A stretch of 64,000 bases of DNA from Pseudobdellovibrionaceae bacterium (GCA_020635085.1 JACKAL010000004.1:124001-188000); one strand, 5' to 3'. Positions 44,452 to 54,106 are shown, numbered from the stretch's first letter. Program-made: numbers and translations. The notes: a model not told the origin generated them from the sequence alone.

Positions 44452-46431
44452 TCAGTTATCAGGATAGGCTGATCCTTCAATAGCACTTCTAAACCCATCT
44501 CTTGCAGATTTAGAAGATTGTATCCACAATGCACCCCCATCTGATGAAGTGGAATTAAAAATGGGGCGATTATCATTCCAGTACATAATGGCTTGTATGC
44601 GCGGCATTTTTTGATATATCGAATTTGGATTATTAACATCAAGTGCTTCGTTAACCCACAGCCCTTTGGCTGTTCCCGTTGGATCCTGCTGCGAACTTTG
44701 CTCTGTGCTACCCATTTCAACCAATGAAATGGGTTTGATTGAGGTTAACGCGACGATTTCACTGTAAATGCCAAATGCATGTTCAACGCAACTCTTCCAT
44801 ATGCCATCGCCACTTCCAACAAAGTTATTGTAGCACTCGATTCCGATCCAGTCGACATAGTCATCACCAGGGTAGATGCTTGCCACAGAAATTGAATTGT
44901 TCCCACCAAATGTTTGTGATGGCCATGACAGTACCGACCAAACCCATCTCACATTAGTCACATTCTTTAGACGAAATCTCTGTACAATGTGCTGCCACGC
45001 CGTTTTAGCATCTGCAGGTCGATTGACAATCTTACCCCTTACTCTCAATTGCGCTTGCCATGGAACAGCGAAGTTATCGCACTCATGGCCGGCACTTAAA
45101 CTTGTATTTGCATTTAGTTCGTGCATTGTTCTCAGAATAATTGGTTTACCCCAAGCTTTGATTTGATCGGCCCAGGTATCGATATAGGAATCAAATGTCC
45201 CCGCGGCCACTTGTTTTAAACTAAATCGCGATAAGTTATCGATAAATGCTTGCGGATTTTTTGGATCACAGGCGACTTGAATCGCAGGGGACCATAATAA
45301 AACTGGAGTTGATCCAGAGTTAGAAACATCAGTGGCCCAGTTGTGGTCAGGGTTGCCATTTATTGAACTATTTAACAGAGTGTTGAAATTGCTCCAGCTG
45401 GCATCTGGATTCCACCAAATGTCCTGGCCGACCAAGTTGGGAGTTTTTGTAAGCCCCAAGTCACTTTTAAAGTTTCTCACCAAATCAAGGCTTTGTGATG
45501 AATTGGAGATGCCATATAGCCAAGCACCCCAGGTTAAATTCGGGTTGGTGTTCATTACGGGATTGAAGTCTGATGTAGAAGAATTCGAAGGCCATATTTG
45601 CTTGCCAGATGAATCTCGAATGCTTACGTAAGGGTAGTATTTAGAGGCAATCATCGAATAGCCCTGCCCAGAAGTTCCCGATGACCAAATCCGTTTTGCA
45701 ACTTGTTTCTGTGCACTTCTTTGAAGTTGGAAGCTCACTAAATTCCCGTCAGTTTGAAAAGTAGTAATAACTTGAACTCCCGACGTCTGGTTGGTGACCT
45801 TACCACCACTCCACCAAACAGGTCGAGTGATCCCTGGGCCGGCATAAATTACGAAATTTCCATCACCCTGTAGAATAAGTTCGGCTCCATCGAGGACCTC
45901 TGCGCTATCCTGCGCAAATGTTACTCCCTTTGGATAAAAATGAGTGGACCCGCTATAGTCAGTGAACCGGAGGAACGGTGGTGAATTCGAAATCAAAAGG
46001 AAATGTGCACCAATCGTTCCTGAAAAATATTTACGTATATTTTGGTTATCTCGGACGACAAAGTTACCATCGCTCTGAAAGTTCGCCACACATTGACCAG
46101 TGCATGTGCTAATAGACTTTGCCCATACTGCTGACCAACTTGAGTTATATAAAACCAAAGAGCCATCCATCTGAAATTGAAAGTGCATGTCCTCTATATC
46201 TACACGCTCACCCTGCGCCATAGAGAAGCTTCCGGCAACCAAAGACTCTGATGGATTAACGACTGCCTCAAGTTTTGATTCGTTTGATGCCGAGGCTGTG
46301 TCGAGATGAACGCCTGTGTTCAAATTTAAGTTTATACTGTCTATAGATTTATGGGCCGCGCAATTTTGAAAACAAATGGTAGTTACGCTAATAATAACTA
46401 AAAAGACCCGTTTCCAGTTTGCGGTGTACAC
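44452..46431 (-). CDS. Lipoprotein with bulb-lectin domain and GH26-like glycoside hydrolase domain
   Basis: A 659-residue lipoprotein from GTG, with AGGGG seven bases upstream. The signal ends CFQNC (lipobox type common in Bdellovibrio relatives). Residues 70-260 form a B-lectin (mannose-binding) domain with four copies of the Q-x-D-G-x-x-V motif: QMDGSLVLY, QSDGNFVVR, QGDGNFVIY and QTDGNLVSF. From residue 310 a GH26-like barrel follows: LRTMHELNANTS (acid/base Glu), VRWVWSVLSWP, YPGDDYVDWIGIECYN and LVEMGSTEQ (nucleophile Glu). GH26 enzymes usually cut beta-mannan or mixed glucan. It is the right-most gene of the patch, 151 bp from proC. Confidence 0.8.
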   Translation of the reverse strand: MYTANWKRVFLVIISVTTICFQNCAAHKSIDSINLNLNTGVHLDTASASNESKLEAVVNPSESLVAGSFSMAQGERVDIEDMHFQFQMDGSLVLYNSSWSAVWAKSISTCTGQCVANFQSDGNFVVRDNQNIRKYFSGTIGAHFLLISNSPPFLRFTDYSGSTHFYPKGVTFAQDSAEVLDGAELILQGDGNFVIYAGPGITRPVWWSGGKVTNQTSGVQVITTFQTDGNLVSFQLQRSAQKQVAKRIWSSGTSGQGYSMIASKYYPYVSIRDSSGKQIWPSNSSTSDFNPVMNTNPNLTWGAWLYGISNSSQSLDLVRNFKSDLGLTKTPNLVGQDIWWNPDASWSNFNTLLNSSINGNPDHNWATDVSNSGSTPVLLWSPAIQVACDPKNPQAFIDNLSRFSLKQVAAGTFDSYIDTWADQIKAWGKPIILRTMHELNANTSLSAGHECDNFAVPWQAQLRVRGKIVNRPADAKTAWQHIVQRFRLKNVTNVRWVWSVLSWPSQTFGGNNSISVASIYPGDDYVDWIGIECYNNFVGSGDGIWKSCVEHAFGIYSEIVALTSIKPISLVEMGSTEQSSQQDPTGTAKGLWVNEALDVNNPNSIYQKMPRIQAIMYWNDNRPIFNSTSSDGGALWIQSSKSARDGFRSAIEGSAYPDN

Positions 46432-46582
46432 AGAATAACCCCTATTAGTCGACAGTCCATTAAATGGCTTATAAAGTCTATCGGCATTTTCTTAATTCAT
46501 ATGAGGGGGGATCTGCAAAAAGTATCTAACCTATAGTTGACGCCCAGCTGAAGAGCATATCCGACTTATTATGAGATGTGTT

Positions 46583-47392
46583 CTAGCTACGGCCGAGTTC
46601 CCGGTACCTTTGCGCTGCCTTACTAAAGCTCATGCGCATAAGCCCCTCAATCTCAAGTGAACGCATAGATTCTAAGCCCGCAGCAGTCATACCTTTTTTT
46701 GATGTGACTTTGTTTTGCAATTCTTCAAAAGTTTCTTGCGAAGCTTCTGCCATCGCCGCCGTACCTAAAAAGGTTTGCACGACAATTTGTCGTGCTTCTT
46801 CGGTCGAAATGCCATGCTCTTCAATCCAGTCCTGCCAATAAGACATCAGTTCAAAAATAAAACCTGTTCCGCTAGAGCTAGCTACCGTAAAGGCTTCGAA
46901 GGGATCACCGTCTTCGAGTTTGATCACAGCACCCAGCGGAGATAAGAGCTCTCGTAATGGCTCTTCATAGAGATCGTTTTCCGATAGAAAACCCACCACA
47001 CCTTTGCGCACAAACACCGGCGTGTTGAGCATAACACGAGTAAGATGACCTTCTGGGATGAGACGACGTAAAAGTTTAAACTCCACGCCTGCAGCAAGGC
47101 TTATAATAATTTGATCTTTACGAAAAGAGCTCCGACACGGCTCTACCGCCTCTTCTAAGTCCTGTGGCTTCACGGCAATGATTAAAATATCCGAGTTGTC
47201 GACAAGTTCTTCGTTGGTAGTGTGCGCATTGATATCATAAAGGCGTTTTACTTTTTCGATTTTACCACTTGAACGATTGGAAAAATGAATGCGACTAGCA
47301 GCAAAAGTTCCCGAATCTATCAGCGCTTTAATAATCGCCTGTCCCATATTCCCAACACCCAATATCCCGAGCTTTCGACTTTTTAAAAACAT
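46583..47392 (-). CDS. proC: Pyrroline-5-carboxylate reductase
   Basis: A cytosolic enzyme for the last step of proline synthesis, reducing P5C with NAD(P)H. It has 269 residues. The nucleotide-binding motif is LGILGVGNMGQAI, followed by IIAVKPQDL, VMLNTPVFVRKGVVGF and the active-site block ASSSGTGFIFELM. The family C-terminal block NKVTSKKGMTAAGLESM is present. It follows maf by 12 bp. A diverged copy of its last 25 codons lies 4.3 kb away at 42295-42371, in the same orientation. Confidence 0.97.
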   Translation of the reverse strand: MFLKSRKLGILGVGNMGQAIIKALIDSGTFAASRIHFSNRSSGKIEKVKRLYDINAHTTNEELVDNSDILIIAVKPQDLEEAVEPCRSSFRKDQIIISLAAGVEFKLLRRLIPEGHLTRVMLNTPVFVRKGVVGFLSENDLYEEPLRELLSPLGAVIKLEDGDPFEAFTVASSSGTGFIFELMSYWQDWIEEHGISTEEARQIVVQTFLGTAAMAEASQETFEELQNKVTSKKGMTAAGLESMRSLEIEGLMRMSFSKAAQRYRELGRS

Positions 47393-47404
47393 ATTTTTAG
47401 TTCC

Positions 47405-48046
47405 TTACTTTTTCTCTATAATCCAATTTTTTTGAGCCAATGCACTTTCTACTTTTGCGATGGGAAGACCGGCAATATTTTCCAAACTTCCGGTGAAGTC
47501 TAAAACAAAATCTCGCCGCTCCGCTTGGAAAGGATCACCCATCTCTAGACTGAAACCTTTAGCTAAACTTTGAATACCATAGGCACCCGCCTTATCCATA
47601 GGATCACCTGTATCGACATATTCACTAATCTCACTTTGAGACAAAGGCCGAAAGGTGACATGAGAAACCTCATGATCTGTAACAAAATCACCAGAGGGCC
47701 AATGCAGTAAACAAAAAGCGGTGATCACTTGATGGGTATCTCCCGCCAACTGGGTTAGGGTTTCTATTGCCTCTGCCCGGTCTTTTGGCTTACCCAAAAC
47801 ACGCCCGCGGTGATAAACGATAGTGTCGGCAGCCAAAATCACGTACTCCTGTCCAGGTTCCAATTTCCCCGACTGGACTAAGGTCTGAGCTTTACGCTGG
47901 GCTAAATCCTCAACGGCGTTTTCAATACTCAGGTTTTCATTAAGAATTTCCGATATTTCTACTGGAAAGGTGTGAAACAAATACCCTCGTTTTTGCAAAA
48001 AAAATTTGCGGCGAGGCGATTGGGAAGCGAGCACGAACCGCACCAT
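47405..48046 (-). CDS. maf: Maf-family nucleotide pyrophosphatase
   Basis: A 213-residue cytosolic house-cleaning enzyme that hydrolyses non-canonical nucleoside triphosphates. It begins LASQSPRRKFFLQK, followed by ILAADTIVYHRGRVLGKPKD with the catalytic Asp. Next come GDTHQVITA and DTGDPMDKAGAYGIQ, both family signatures, and the final ENIAGLPI. It forms an operon with proC and is divergent from tadC, with 29 bp between starts. Confidence 0.95.
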   Translation of the reverse strand: MVRFVLASQSPRRKFFLQKRGYLFHTFPVEISEILNENLSIENAVEDLAQRKAQTLVQSGKLEPGQEYVILAADTIVYHRGRVLGKPKDRAEAIETLTQLAGDTHQVITAFCLLHWPSGDFVTDHEVSHVTFRPLSQSEISEYVDTGDPMDKAGAYGIQSLAKGFSLEMGDPFQAERRDFVLDFTGSLENIAGLPIAKVESALAQKNWIIEKK

Positions 48047-48075
48047 GAGGGTAGTGTAATCACAAAATTCGTTTT

Positions 48076-48978
48076 ATGGCTATGGATTTATTATTGTATT
48101 TAGGATTATTTTTAGCCGGCGCTTCAACTTACTGGTTTGTTTACACCGTATTTGCTGCCAATCAAGACAGCAAAGCTTTAGCGTGGGCAACAGGAGATCA
48201 GCCGAAAAAATCAAAATCACCGATCATCAATATTTCGCGCCCATTGGTCCATCAATTCACTCTCAAATATGCACGAAAAATCAAACGCGAAAAATTTCGT
48301 AAAAATATCGAATATAAAATTCTTACAGGTGGTTTAAACGAAGAAATCAACGTCGATGAGTTTCTTGGACTCAAACTCTTTTGGGGCCTTTTGTTTCCAA
48401 TCATTCTTACTGTACTGAACTTTGCACTGCAACTGGGATATCCATGGCCGCTGATTCTTATGATTAGCCCAATGGGTTTCTATCTTCCAGATTTGCATGC
48501 CAATGCAGAAAAGAAAAAGCGCAGCACTTCTGTGGTGATTGAACTCCCATTTTTTATTGAACTTTTAGCTTTATCTACCCAAGCAGGAGCTGATTTTTTT
48601 GGCGCTATTCAAAAAATCACCAACAAAGCGGATGACAGTGTGCTTGCTACAGAACTGGACATGGTACTGCGTGATTTACGCCTTGGTAGTACTCGTGAAA
48701 AAGCACTAAAAGATATGTCCTACCGTCTCGATGTTCCAGAAGTGACCAGCTTCGTGAACGTACTCACCGATGCCGACTCTACCGGAGCCAGCATTGGTGA
48801 TGTGCTCAAAGAGCATGCCGCACAAATGCGCTTAGAACGCTTCGTTCGTGCTGAAAAAGCAGGTGCGCGCGCCTCGCAAGCGATGTTGATTCCACTTATT
48901 TTCTTTATTCTACCCGCAGTGTTTGTCATCGTATTTGCCCCGGTAGCTCTCCAATTTTTATACGGAGGTAAAGGGTGA
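48076..48978 (+). CDS. tadC: TadC-like type II secretion system F-domain protein
   Basis: A 300-residue inner-membrane platform protein of the Tad/Flp pilus type. It has hydrophobic segments near residues 5-25, 95-135 and 270-295. Between them is a T2SSF domain with VVIELPFFIELLALSTQAGAD, LRDLRLGSTREKALKDMSYR and VTSFVNVLTDADSTGASIGD. No tad ATPase, TadB or prepilin gene is adjacent, so it is an isolated platform gene leading the FHA cluster. No clear ribosome site precedes the ATG. Its stop overlaps the next start (GTGA). Confidence 0.88.
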   Translation: MAMDLLLYLGLFLAGASTYWFVYTVFAANQDSKALAWATGDQPKKSKSPIINISRPLVHQFTLKYARKIKREKFRKNIEYKILTGGLNEEINVDEFLGLKLFWGLLFPIILTVLNFALQLGYPWPLILMISPMGFYLPDLHANAEKKKRSTSVVIELPFFIELLALSTQAGADFFGAIQKITNKADDSVLATELDMVLRDLRLGSTREKALKDMSYRLDVPEVTSFVNVLTDADSTGASIGDVLKEHAAQMRLERFVRAEKAGARASQAMLIPLIFFILPAVFVIVFAPVALQFLYGGKG

Positions 48979-49316
48979 TTCTCCGTCGCTTAGATACCAC
49001 ACAACCTCTCTGTGAACACTTTAATGTGGCCGAATCTTTTTCAAAAAGACTTGTTGGTCTCATTGGCACAAAACAATTTAAAAATTCGGCGCTATGGATT
49101 CCCCGTTGCAATTGGATTCATACGTTCTTTATGTCCATTCCAATTGATGTTGTCTACATCGATCGTCAGATGACGATCCGAAAAATTGATCACGCCTTAC
49201 CACCATGGCGCCTTCCTTTCCCGGTTTTTTCCGCAGCCAGTGTGATTGAAATGGATGCCGGAATGGCAAATAAATTGAACTTACAGATTGGAGACAAACT
49301 CGATGTGGGCCATTAA
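48975..49316 (+). CDS. DUF192 protein
   Basis: A 113-residue protein of the DUF192 family, starting at a GTG that overlaps the tadC stop. Family features are AESFSKRLVGLIGTKQF, ALWIPRCNWIHTFFMSIPID and VVYIDRQMTIRKI, then VIEMDAGMANKLNLQIGDKL. Unlike many members it has no signal peptide, so it is predicted cytosolic. DUF192 genes are often near Tad or secretion loci, but the function is unknown. It overlaps the first FHA gene by 14 bp. Confidence 0.88.
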   Translation: MILRRLDTTQPLCEHFNVAESFSKRLVGLIGTKQFKNSALWIPRCNWIHTFFMSIPIDVVYIDRQMTIRKIDHALPPWRLPFPVFSAASVIEMDAGMANKLNLQIGDKLDVGH

Positions 49317-50976
49317 AATTCTCAATGGAGCGCAATCTGGAAAAATATTTCCTTTGCAAAAAGGAAATAATGTTCTTGGTCGTTCAGCGAAAGTTGATAT
49401 TCGCTTTGCAGATCAGGGCGTTTCGAAAAATCATGCGCAAATCTTTGTTACAAATGATAAGGTTATTATCTCCGACCTAAAATCCAGTAATGGTACTTTC
49501 GTTAATGGTGTAAAAGTTCAAAATCACGGTTTAAAAACGGGCGATAAAGTGCTCGTCAATCAGACTATTTTTACAATCTTTCAGCTACCAGATAATGTGG
49601 TATTTGCTGATCCAAAAATGACCGCTAAAACTCCACCTGCACAAATCTCGGGAGCCACATCTCCACAAAATCACCTCGCTGTGCAAGGCACGAACGCGCT
49701 GCAACCCATGATGACTCACGATATGGGACTCGCTCCCTACAACGAACCCCAACAACAAATGGTCGCACCAGTTCCAATTACTAGTCATGCTAACCCCATT
49801 GAGGCTGTTGCAGCAAAAGCAGATAAATATATCGAAGAAGTGGCACTTCCGCCTATATACAAAACGGCGGAAAAAGTAGATTTTAAATACCTGCTTATGG
49901 TCTTTGCCTTAGCTTTTATCTTTTTATCTACATTTCTTTCGGCTCTACCACTTTCTAAACTCACAACAGATAGTGTGATTACAGAAAGTAAACGTCGCAC
50001 ACTAACACTTGCTCGTAATCTTGCACAGCTAAACCGAAAAGCTCTCAGCGAGGACTCCGAACTTTCTCTCTCAACAGAGTTTGTCGAACGCGAGTCTGGT
50101 GTCGAAAAAGCCATGATTTTGTCAGCAAAAAGCGGCGCCATACTCGCCCCTGCTTCGATGATGGGCCGATATCTTAAGGAACCATTTATTATCAGCCTAC
50201 GCAATACCAATGAAGAAAAGGTAGATGTAATTAACGAAAAGCAGGTGGCAGCTAGTGTTCCAATTAAATTTTTTAATCCTGATATCGGTGACTCTTCCAT
50301 CGCAGCCTACGCGGTTGTTGTTTATAATGTGGATCCGTTGGCCATAGATTTTAATCGTACCTTGAGTTTATTTATCCAAATTTTTCTGATCGCGTGTACC
50401 ATAGGCGCCATTGTGTTTTTTATACAATATCGTCTCATGGTCTTTCCGCTTAAAAAACTCAACAAGGAGATCGATAAAGCCTTAAGTGAGGGCCACAGCA
50501 ATATACAGGTTCCATTCCAACTCCCTATCTTTCAAAATCTGATCATGAACATCAACAGTGCTCTGTCGCGAGTTTCTGCAGATTTTACGGGTACAGACGA
50601 TATGGCTGCCAGTGCTGATAAAAGTATAGAAGCTCATGAGCTTGTTAAAATGTTTCCAGTTCCCGCATTTGCGGTCAATCCAGAGTCCAGTCGATTTATG
50701 GCCATCAATGCAGCCCTAGAAGGTCATCCGCTTTTTGATACAACACAACTCGTGGATGTAAGCATTGAGGAGCTAACTGATACTTCTCTCTTTCAGTGCC
50801 TAAAATATCTAATGGATACATGTCGGTCCAACCCAAATATGAAACACACGCAAACAATTCCCTCTAATGGATCAGAAAATTATGAAATAACCGCTAAATC
50901 CATTGTCGACGGAAAAAAAGCGTCCTATGTGATTTTCACTGTAATGCAAATTATTGAGGAGGAAGACGAAGGATGA
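49303..50976 (+). CDS. FHA-domain transmembrane receptor with Cache-like and PAS-like parts
   Basis: A 557-residue membrane protein; ATG 49303 with GGAG upstream. Order from the N-terminus: an FHA domain (NVLGRSAKVD, VSKNHAQIF and LKSSNGTFVNG, all phosphothreonine-contact residues in place) and a Pro/Gln-rich linker. A membrane segment near residue 200 (LLMVFALAFIFLSTFLSAL) follows, then an external region of about 150 residues resembling a Cache sensor. A second membrane segment (IQIFLIACTIGAIVFFIQY) leads to a HAMP-like helix and a C-terminal PAS-like region (LVKMFPVPAFAVNP). It therefore looks like a sensor with a phosphopeptide-reading end. Its stop overlaps the next start (ATGA). Confidence 0.82.
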   Translation: MWAIKILNGAQSGKIFPLQKGNNVLGRSAKVDIRFADQGVSKNHAQIFVTNDKVIISDLKSSNGTFVNGVKVQNHGLKTGDKVLVNQTIFTIFQLPDNVVFADPKMTAKTPPAQISGATSPQNHLAVQGTNALQPMMTHDMGLAPYNEPQQQMVAPVPITSHANPIEAVAAKADKYIEEVALPPIYKTAEKVDFKYLLMVFALAFIFLSTFLSALPLSKLTTDSVITESKRRTLTLARNLAQLNRKALSEDSELSLSTEFVERESGVEKAMILSAKSGAILAPASMMGRYLKEPFIISLRNTNEEKVDVINEKQVAASVPIKFFNPDIGDSSIAAYAVVVYNVDPLAIDFNRTLSLFIQIFLIACTIGAIVFFIQYRLMVFPLKKLNKEIDKALSEGHSNIQVPFQLPIFQNLIMNINSALSRVSADFTGTDDMAASADKSIEAHELVKMFPVPAFAVNPESSRFMAINAALEGHPLFDTTQLVDVSIEELTDTSLFQCLKYLMDTCRSNPNMKHTQTIPSNGSENYEITAKSIVDGKKASYVIFTVMQIIEEEDEG

Positions 50977-51977
50977 GCGAAGCCGCATTGCCGCAGCAAT
51001 CTCCTTTTACGTCTGCAGTCATGAAGATCCTACAAGGTCCTGACAAGGGCGATATTTATCGCATTCAGCCTCCAGGAATTGTGATTGGTCGTGATCCCAA
51101 TCATTGTCAAATTGTTCTCAGTGATGATCGTGTAAGCCGCCAGCAGTGTCGTATTGATTTCACCATTGACGGTCTATTTATTGAAGATGTCAGTGGTAAA
51201 AGTACTACATTTGTAAATATGCAAAATATAACGACGCAAATTTTACGCTCAGGAGATCAATTAGGCTTTGGCGACACCATCATTGAAATCAGTATGGAAA
51301 CTCCTAAACCACTTACACTGGCAAGCTCTCATAATACTACGACTCCATCTCCTATGCCCAACTTGCCCCCTCCGTCTCCGTTTTCATTTAATAACGGAAA
51401 CTTTGCTGTACCGGAGACCTTAGCAAAAGAACCTTTTTTGAATAAAAAAAATATTATTCGTATTGGATTTGGAGTTATATTGGCGACACTGATCTATCTG
51501 GGAACACGCCCTGAAGTCGTTAAAAAGCCGAAACCGATCGCCAGCCCCAACGAAATTAATCAATCCATTGAAGCAGTAAAAATGCGTCAGGATCAAATAC
51601 TCAATACTCATCCCGAAATGGATGAAAGAGAAGTCTATAATCATCGCAAAGCAGAAAATTATTATATACGCGGCTTTCGCGACTACTATAATAAACAATA
51701 TTCTCGCGCCATTGAGTCATTTCAAACAACACTCGCTATCTATCCTAACCACACAATGGCTAAACGTTACCTCAAATTATCTGAAAAACTACGCGAAGGA
51801 TTGGTTGATTCGCACATGGACCTAGGTACTAAATATCGAAACAAAAGTATGTATAAATTGTGTATGGCGGAATTTGAAAAGGCGCTACAAATTATTAACC
51901 AACCCGAGAATAAAAAATATCAATTAGCTAAAGAGCAGATCAAAGAATGCCGTCTGTTAGAACAGGGGAGCAATTAA
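50973..51977 (+). CDS. FHA-domain membrane protein with TPR region
   Basis: A 334-residue protein overlapping the previous gene by ATGA. The FHA domain (residues about 10-95) has IVIGRDPNHCQI, but the phosphate-binding Ser-x-x-His segment is VSRQQCR, so the His is Cys, and the NG turn is replaced. A Pro-rich linker is followed by one membrane segment (IIRIGFGVILATLIYLG) and about 130 residues of TPR-like helices (NYYIRGFRDYYNKQYSRAIE, then AIYPNHTMAKRYLK). The next gene begins directly after its stop codon. It is likely an assembly partner in the same membrane complex. Confidence 0.8.
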   Translation: MSEAALPQQSPFTSAVMKILQGPDKGDIYRIQPPGIVIGRDPNHCQIVLSDDRVSRQQCRIDFTIDGLFIEDVSGKSTTFVNMQNITTQILRSGDQLGFGDTIIEISMETPKPLTLASSHNTTTPSPMPNLPPPSPFSFNNGNFAVPETLAKEPFLNKKNIIRIGFGVILATLIYLGTRPEVVKKPKPIASPNEINQSIEAVKMRQDQILNTHPEMDEREVYNHRKAENYYIRGFRDYYNKQYSRAIESFQTTLAIYPNHTMAKRYLKLSEKLREGLVDSHMDLGTKYRNKSMYKLCMAEFEKALQIINQPENKKYQLAKEQIKECRLLEQGSN

Positions 51978-54002
51978 GTGGCTCGACTAAAGATCAGACG
52001 TCATCAACAAGATTTTACGGAACTTCTTTTGGAAGAAGAACGGCCGTATTTTATTGGGCGCAAAGAAGGGTGTGATGTTGTACTACAATCAGATCCTGGA
52101 ATTTCCCGTCAGCATCTAGAATTACGCCGCAAGAATAATATTTGGACAATTTATGTGCTATCTCAACACGTTCCTATTTCTTATGAAGGTAAAAACGTAT
52201 CTGAATTAACACTCGATAGCTCCCCATTACACTTTGTTGTGCAACCCTATGAGTTTATATTCGAAGACGATACCCTCAGCCAAGAAAATGATGTTGCTCC
52301 TAACGAAGATTCCCGCTTGTTACAGCATTCCTCTCAAGGCGTGGAACATGGCTCCGAGTTCAATCGCTCCATTCCCAGTGAAATCCCTGTGCCCAACATT
52401 TCTGGCCCAAGCCCTGACGCCATAAATCCCGAAGTCTCTTTCCATGGCAATGAGGAAAAAACAGGGGAAATCAATATCAATGGTGAACCATATCTGAAGT
52501 TTATGTTTTCAACACACTCCGAATCCATTCGTCTCAAGGGTAATAAGTGGATTGCCGGACGGGACTCTATTGCACAAATTCACTTAGATGATAAAAAAGC
52601 CAGTCGTCAGCATTTTTCTTTAGAAAAAGTGGGCGAGCAATTTTTTATAAAAGATCTAAAAAGTGCGAATGGCACTCTACTTAATGGCCAAGAACTCGTT
52701 GCACATGAAGCAAAAGAGTTAAAAAGCGGCGACATCATAACAGTAAATCAACTCACCATGATTTTTGAAATTCGTGATTTATCATTTACTGATAAATTAA
52801 AAGATCTACCACTGCAGGCTTACAGCGGGCCGATGATCTTAACCTCACAAGATTGGTATCCAGGAGCAGCAGATGCATCTACTGCTTTAGCACCTAAAGC
52901 GATGAGTGCTACACAACTAGGTCAACTACCTGGCACAGCGCAACGTCTTGAACCTAAAAAAAACAAACTCCGTATGGCTCTCATGGGCGTCGTAGCCGTT
53001 ATCGTTTTAATTATTGCCTTTACTATGAATAATGAACCTATCAAACCCGAAACCACTGTCCTTGATGGACAGCTGAAAGCATTTGAGCAATTAAAACCAG
53101 AAGAACAAAAACTAGTTTTGGGCGAATATGCCTCGGCTCAAGAATTTGAAGCCAGCGGTAAAATTGAAAGTGCACTCAGTCGACTGTCCAAAATCCATTC
53201 GCTTGTTCCTTTCTACAAAGACTCTAAGGAAATGGAAGCACGCCTTGTAGAAGCGCGAGAAACTGTTCGTCAGCAGGAATTTATCAAACAACAACAGCGA
53301 GAGCAGGAGGCCACCAAGGCTAAAGTCGCCGCCATTGTTGCCGACTGCCGCGATCGTTATGCAACAGGTGTAGACGCAAATGCCGCAAAAAGTTGTCTAG
53401 CCGAAGCCTTACAACTAGATCCAGAAAACATTGATGCTCACACTATCGTTGCCGAAATTGAAATGCGCCTTAATCAGGCAATGGAAGCCGAGCGACAACT
53501 TAAAGACTACAATGACAGTGTTGATAAAGGTCGCGAATTATTTAGCAGAGCAAAAAATTATCTACAAAATAAAGAATTTCATGACGCGATTAACGCCTTT
53601 TCTGCCCACATCAATTCCAATCTTCCTGACCCTGATAACTTAAAGCCGGTGTCTAAACGCGCCATTGCTTCTATCGAACACCACATTACCTCACAAAGAG
53701 AACAATTTATGGGTCGTGCACGAAGTCTTGAAACTTCTGGCAACTTGCGTGATGCCATCACTAATGCCGAAATGGCCAAGAAAATTGATCCTTATGATTA
53801 TAGCATTGCCAATTTTATTGAGCGCAACCGTCGTGAATTAGAAGCTCGTATGCGAAATATTTATTCCGAAAGTGTGATCGAAGAAAAATTTGGCAACGTA
53901 GACATTAGCAAAGTAAAATGGAAAGAAATTATTAGTAAAGATATTCCTACTGGTGAATATTATTTAAAAGCTAAAAGAAAATTGCAACAGTACGGACTGT
54001 AG
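51978..54002 (+). CDS. Double-FHA membrane protein with TPR region
   Basis: A 674-residue protein starting GTG immediately after the preceding stop. FHA 1 (residues about 10-95) has FIGRKEGCDV and ISRQHLEL but lacks the Asn-Gly turn. FHA 2 (about 175-260) is complete: WIAGRDSIAQI, ASRQHFSLE and LKSANGTLLNG. One membrane segment follows near residue 335-352 (MALMGVVAVIVLIIAFTM), then about 300 residues of helical TPR-like repeats with coiled-coil stretches (VRQQEFIKQQQREQEATKAK). The two FHA domains and TPRs suggest a scaffold. Confidence 0.82.
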   Translation: MARLKIRRHQQDFTELLLEEERPYFIGRKEGCDVVLQSDPGISRQHLELRRKNNIWTIYVLSQHVPISYEGKNVSELTLDSSPLHFVVQPYEFIFEDDTLSQENDVAPNEDSRLLQHSSQGVEHGSEFNRSIPSEIPVPNISGPSPDAINPEVSFHGNEEKTGEININGEPYLKFMFSTHSESIRLKGNKWIAGRDSIAQIHLDDKKASRQHFSLEKVGEQFFIKDLKSANGTLLNGQELVAHEAKELKSGDIITVNQLTMIFEIRDLSFTDKLKDLPLQAYSGPMILTSQDWYPGAADASTALAPKAMSATQLGQLPGTAQRLEPKKNKLRMALMGVVAVIVLIIAFTMNNEPIKPETTVLDGQLKAFEQLKPEEQKLVLGEYASAQEFEASGKIESALSRLSKIHSLVPFYKDSKEMEARLVEARETVRQQEFIKQQQREQEATKAKVAAIVADCRDRYATGVDANAAKSCLAEALQLDPENIDAHTIVAEIEMRLNQAMEAERQLKDYNDSVDKGRELFSRAKNYLQNKEFHDAINAFSAHINSNLPDPDNLKPVSKRAIASIEHHITSQREQFMGRARSLETSGNLRDAITNAEMAKKIDPYDYSIANFIERNRRELEARMRNIYSESVIEEKFGNVDISKVKWKEIISKDIPTGEYYLKAKRKLQQYGL

Positions 54003-54106
54003 TACCCAGCTAGATACGTTGTTATATTAGATTGTTTTGGAGCTTTCTTGAAAATTCTATGCACGACGACAATGGACTGGCCCACGCCAATTTGAGGAGG
54101 AGTAAA

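Noticed and set aside
40582..46431. Prophage or insertion-sequence origin of the accessory patch
   Set aside because: No integrase, transposase, phage structural gene or terminal inverted repeats could be recognised; only gene-end duplications support mobility.
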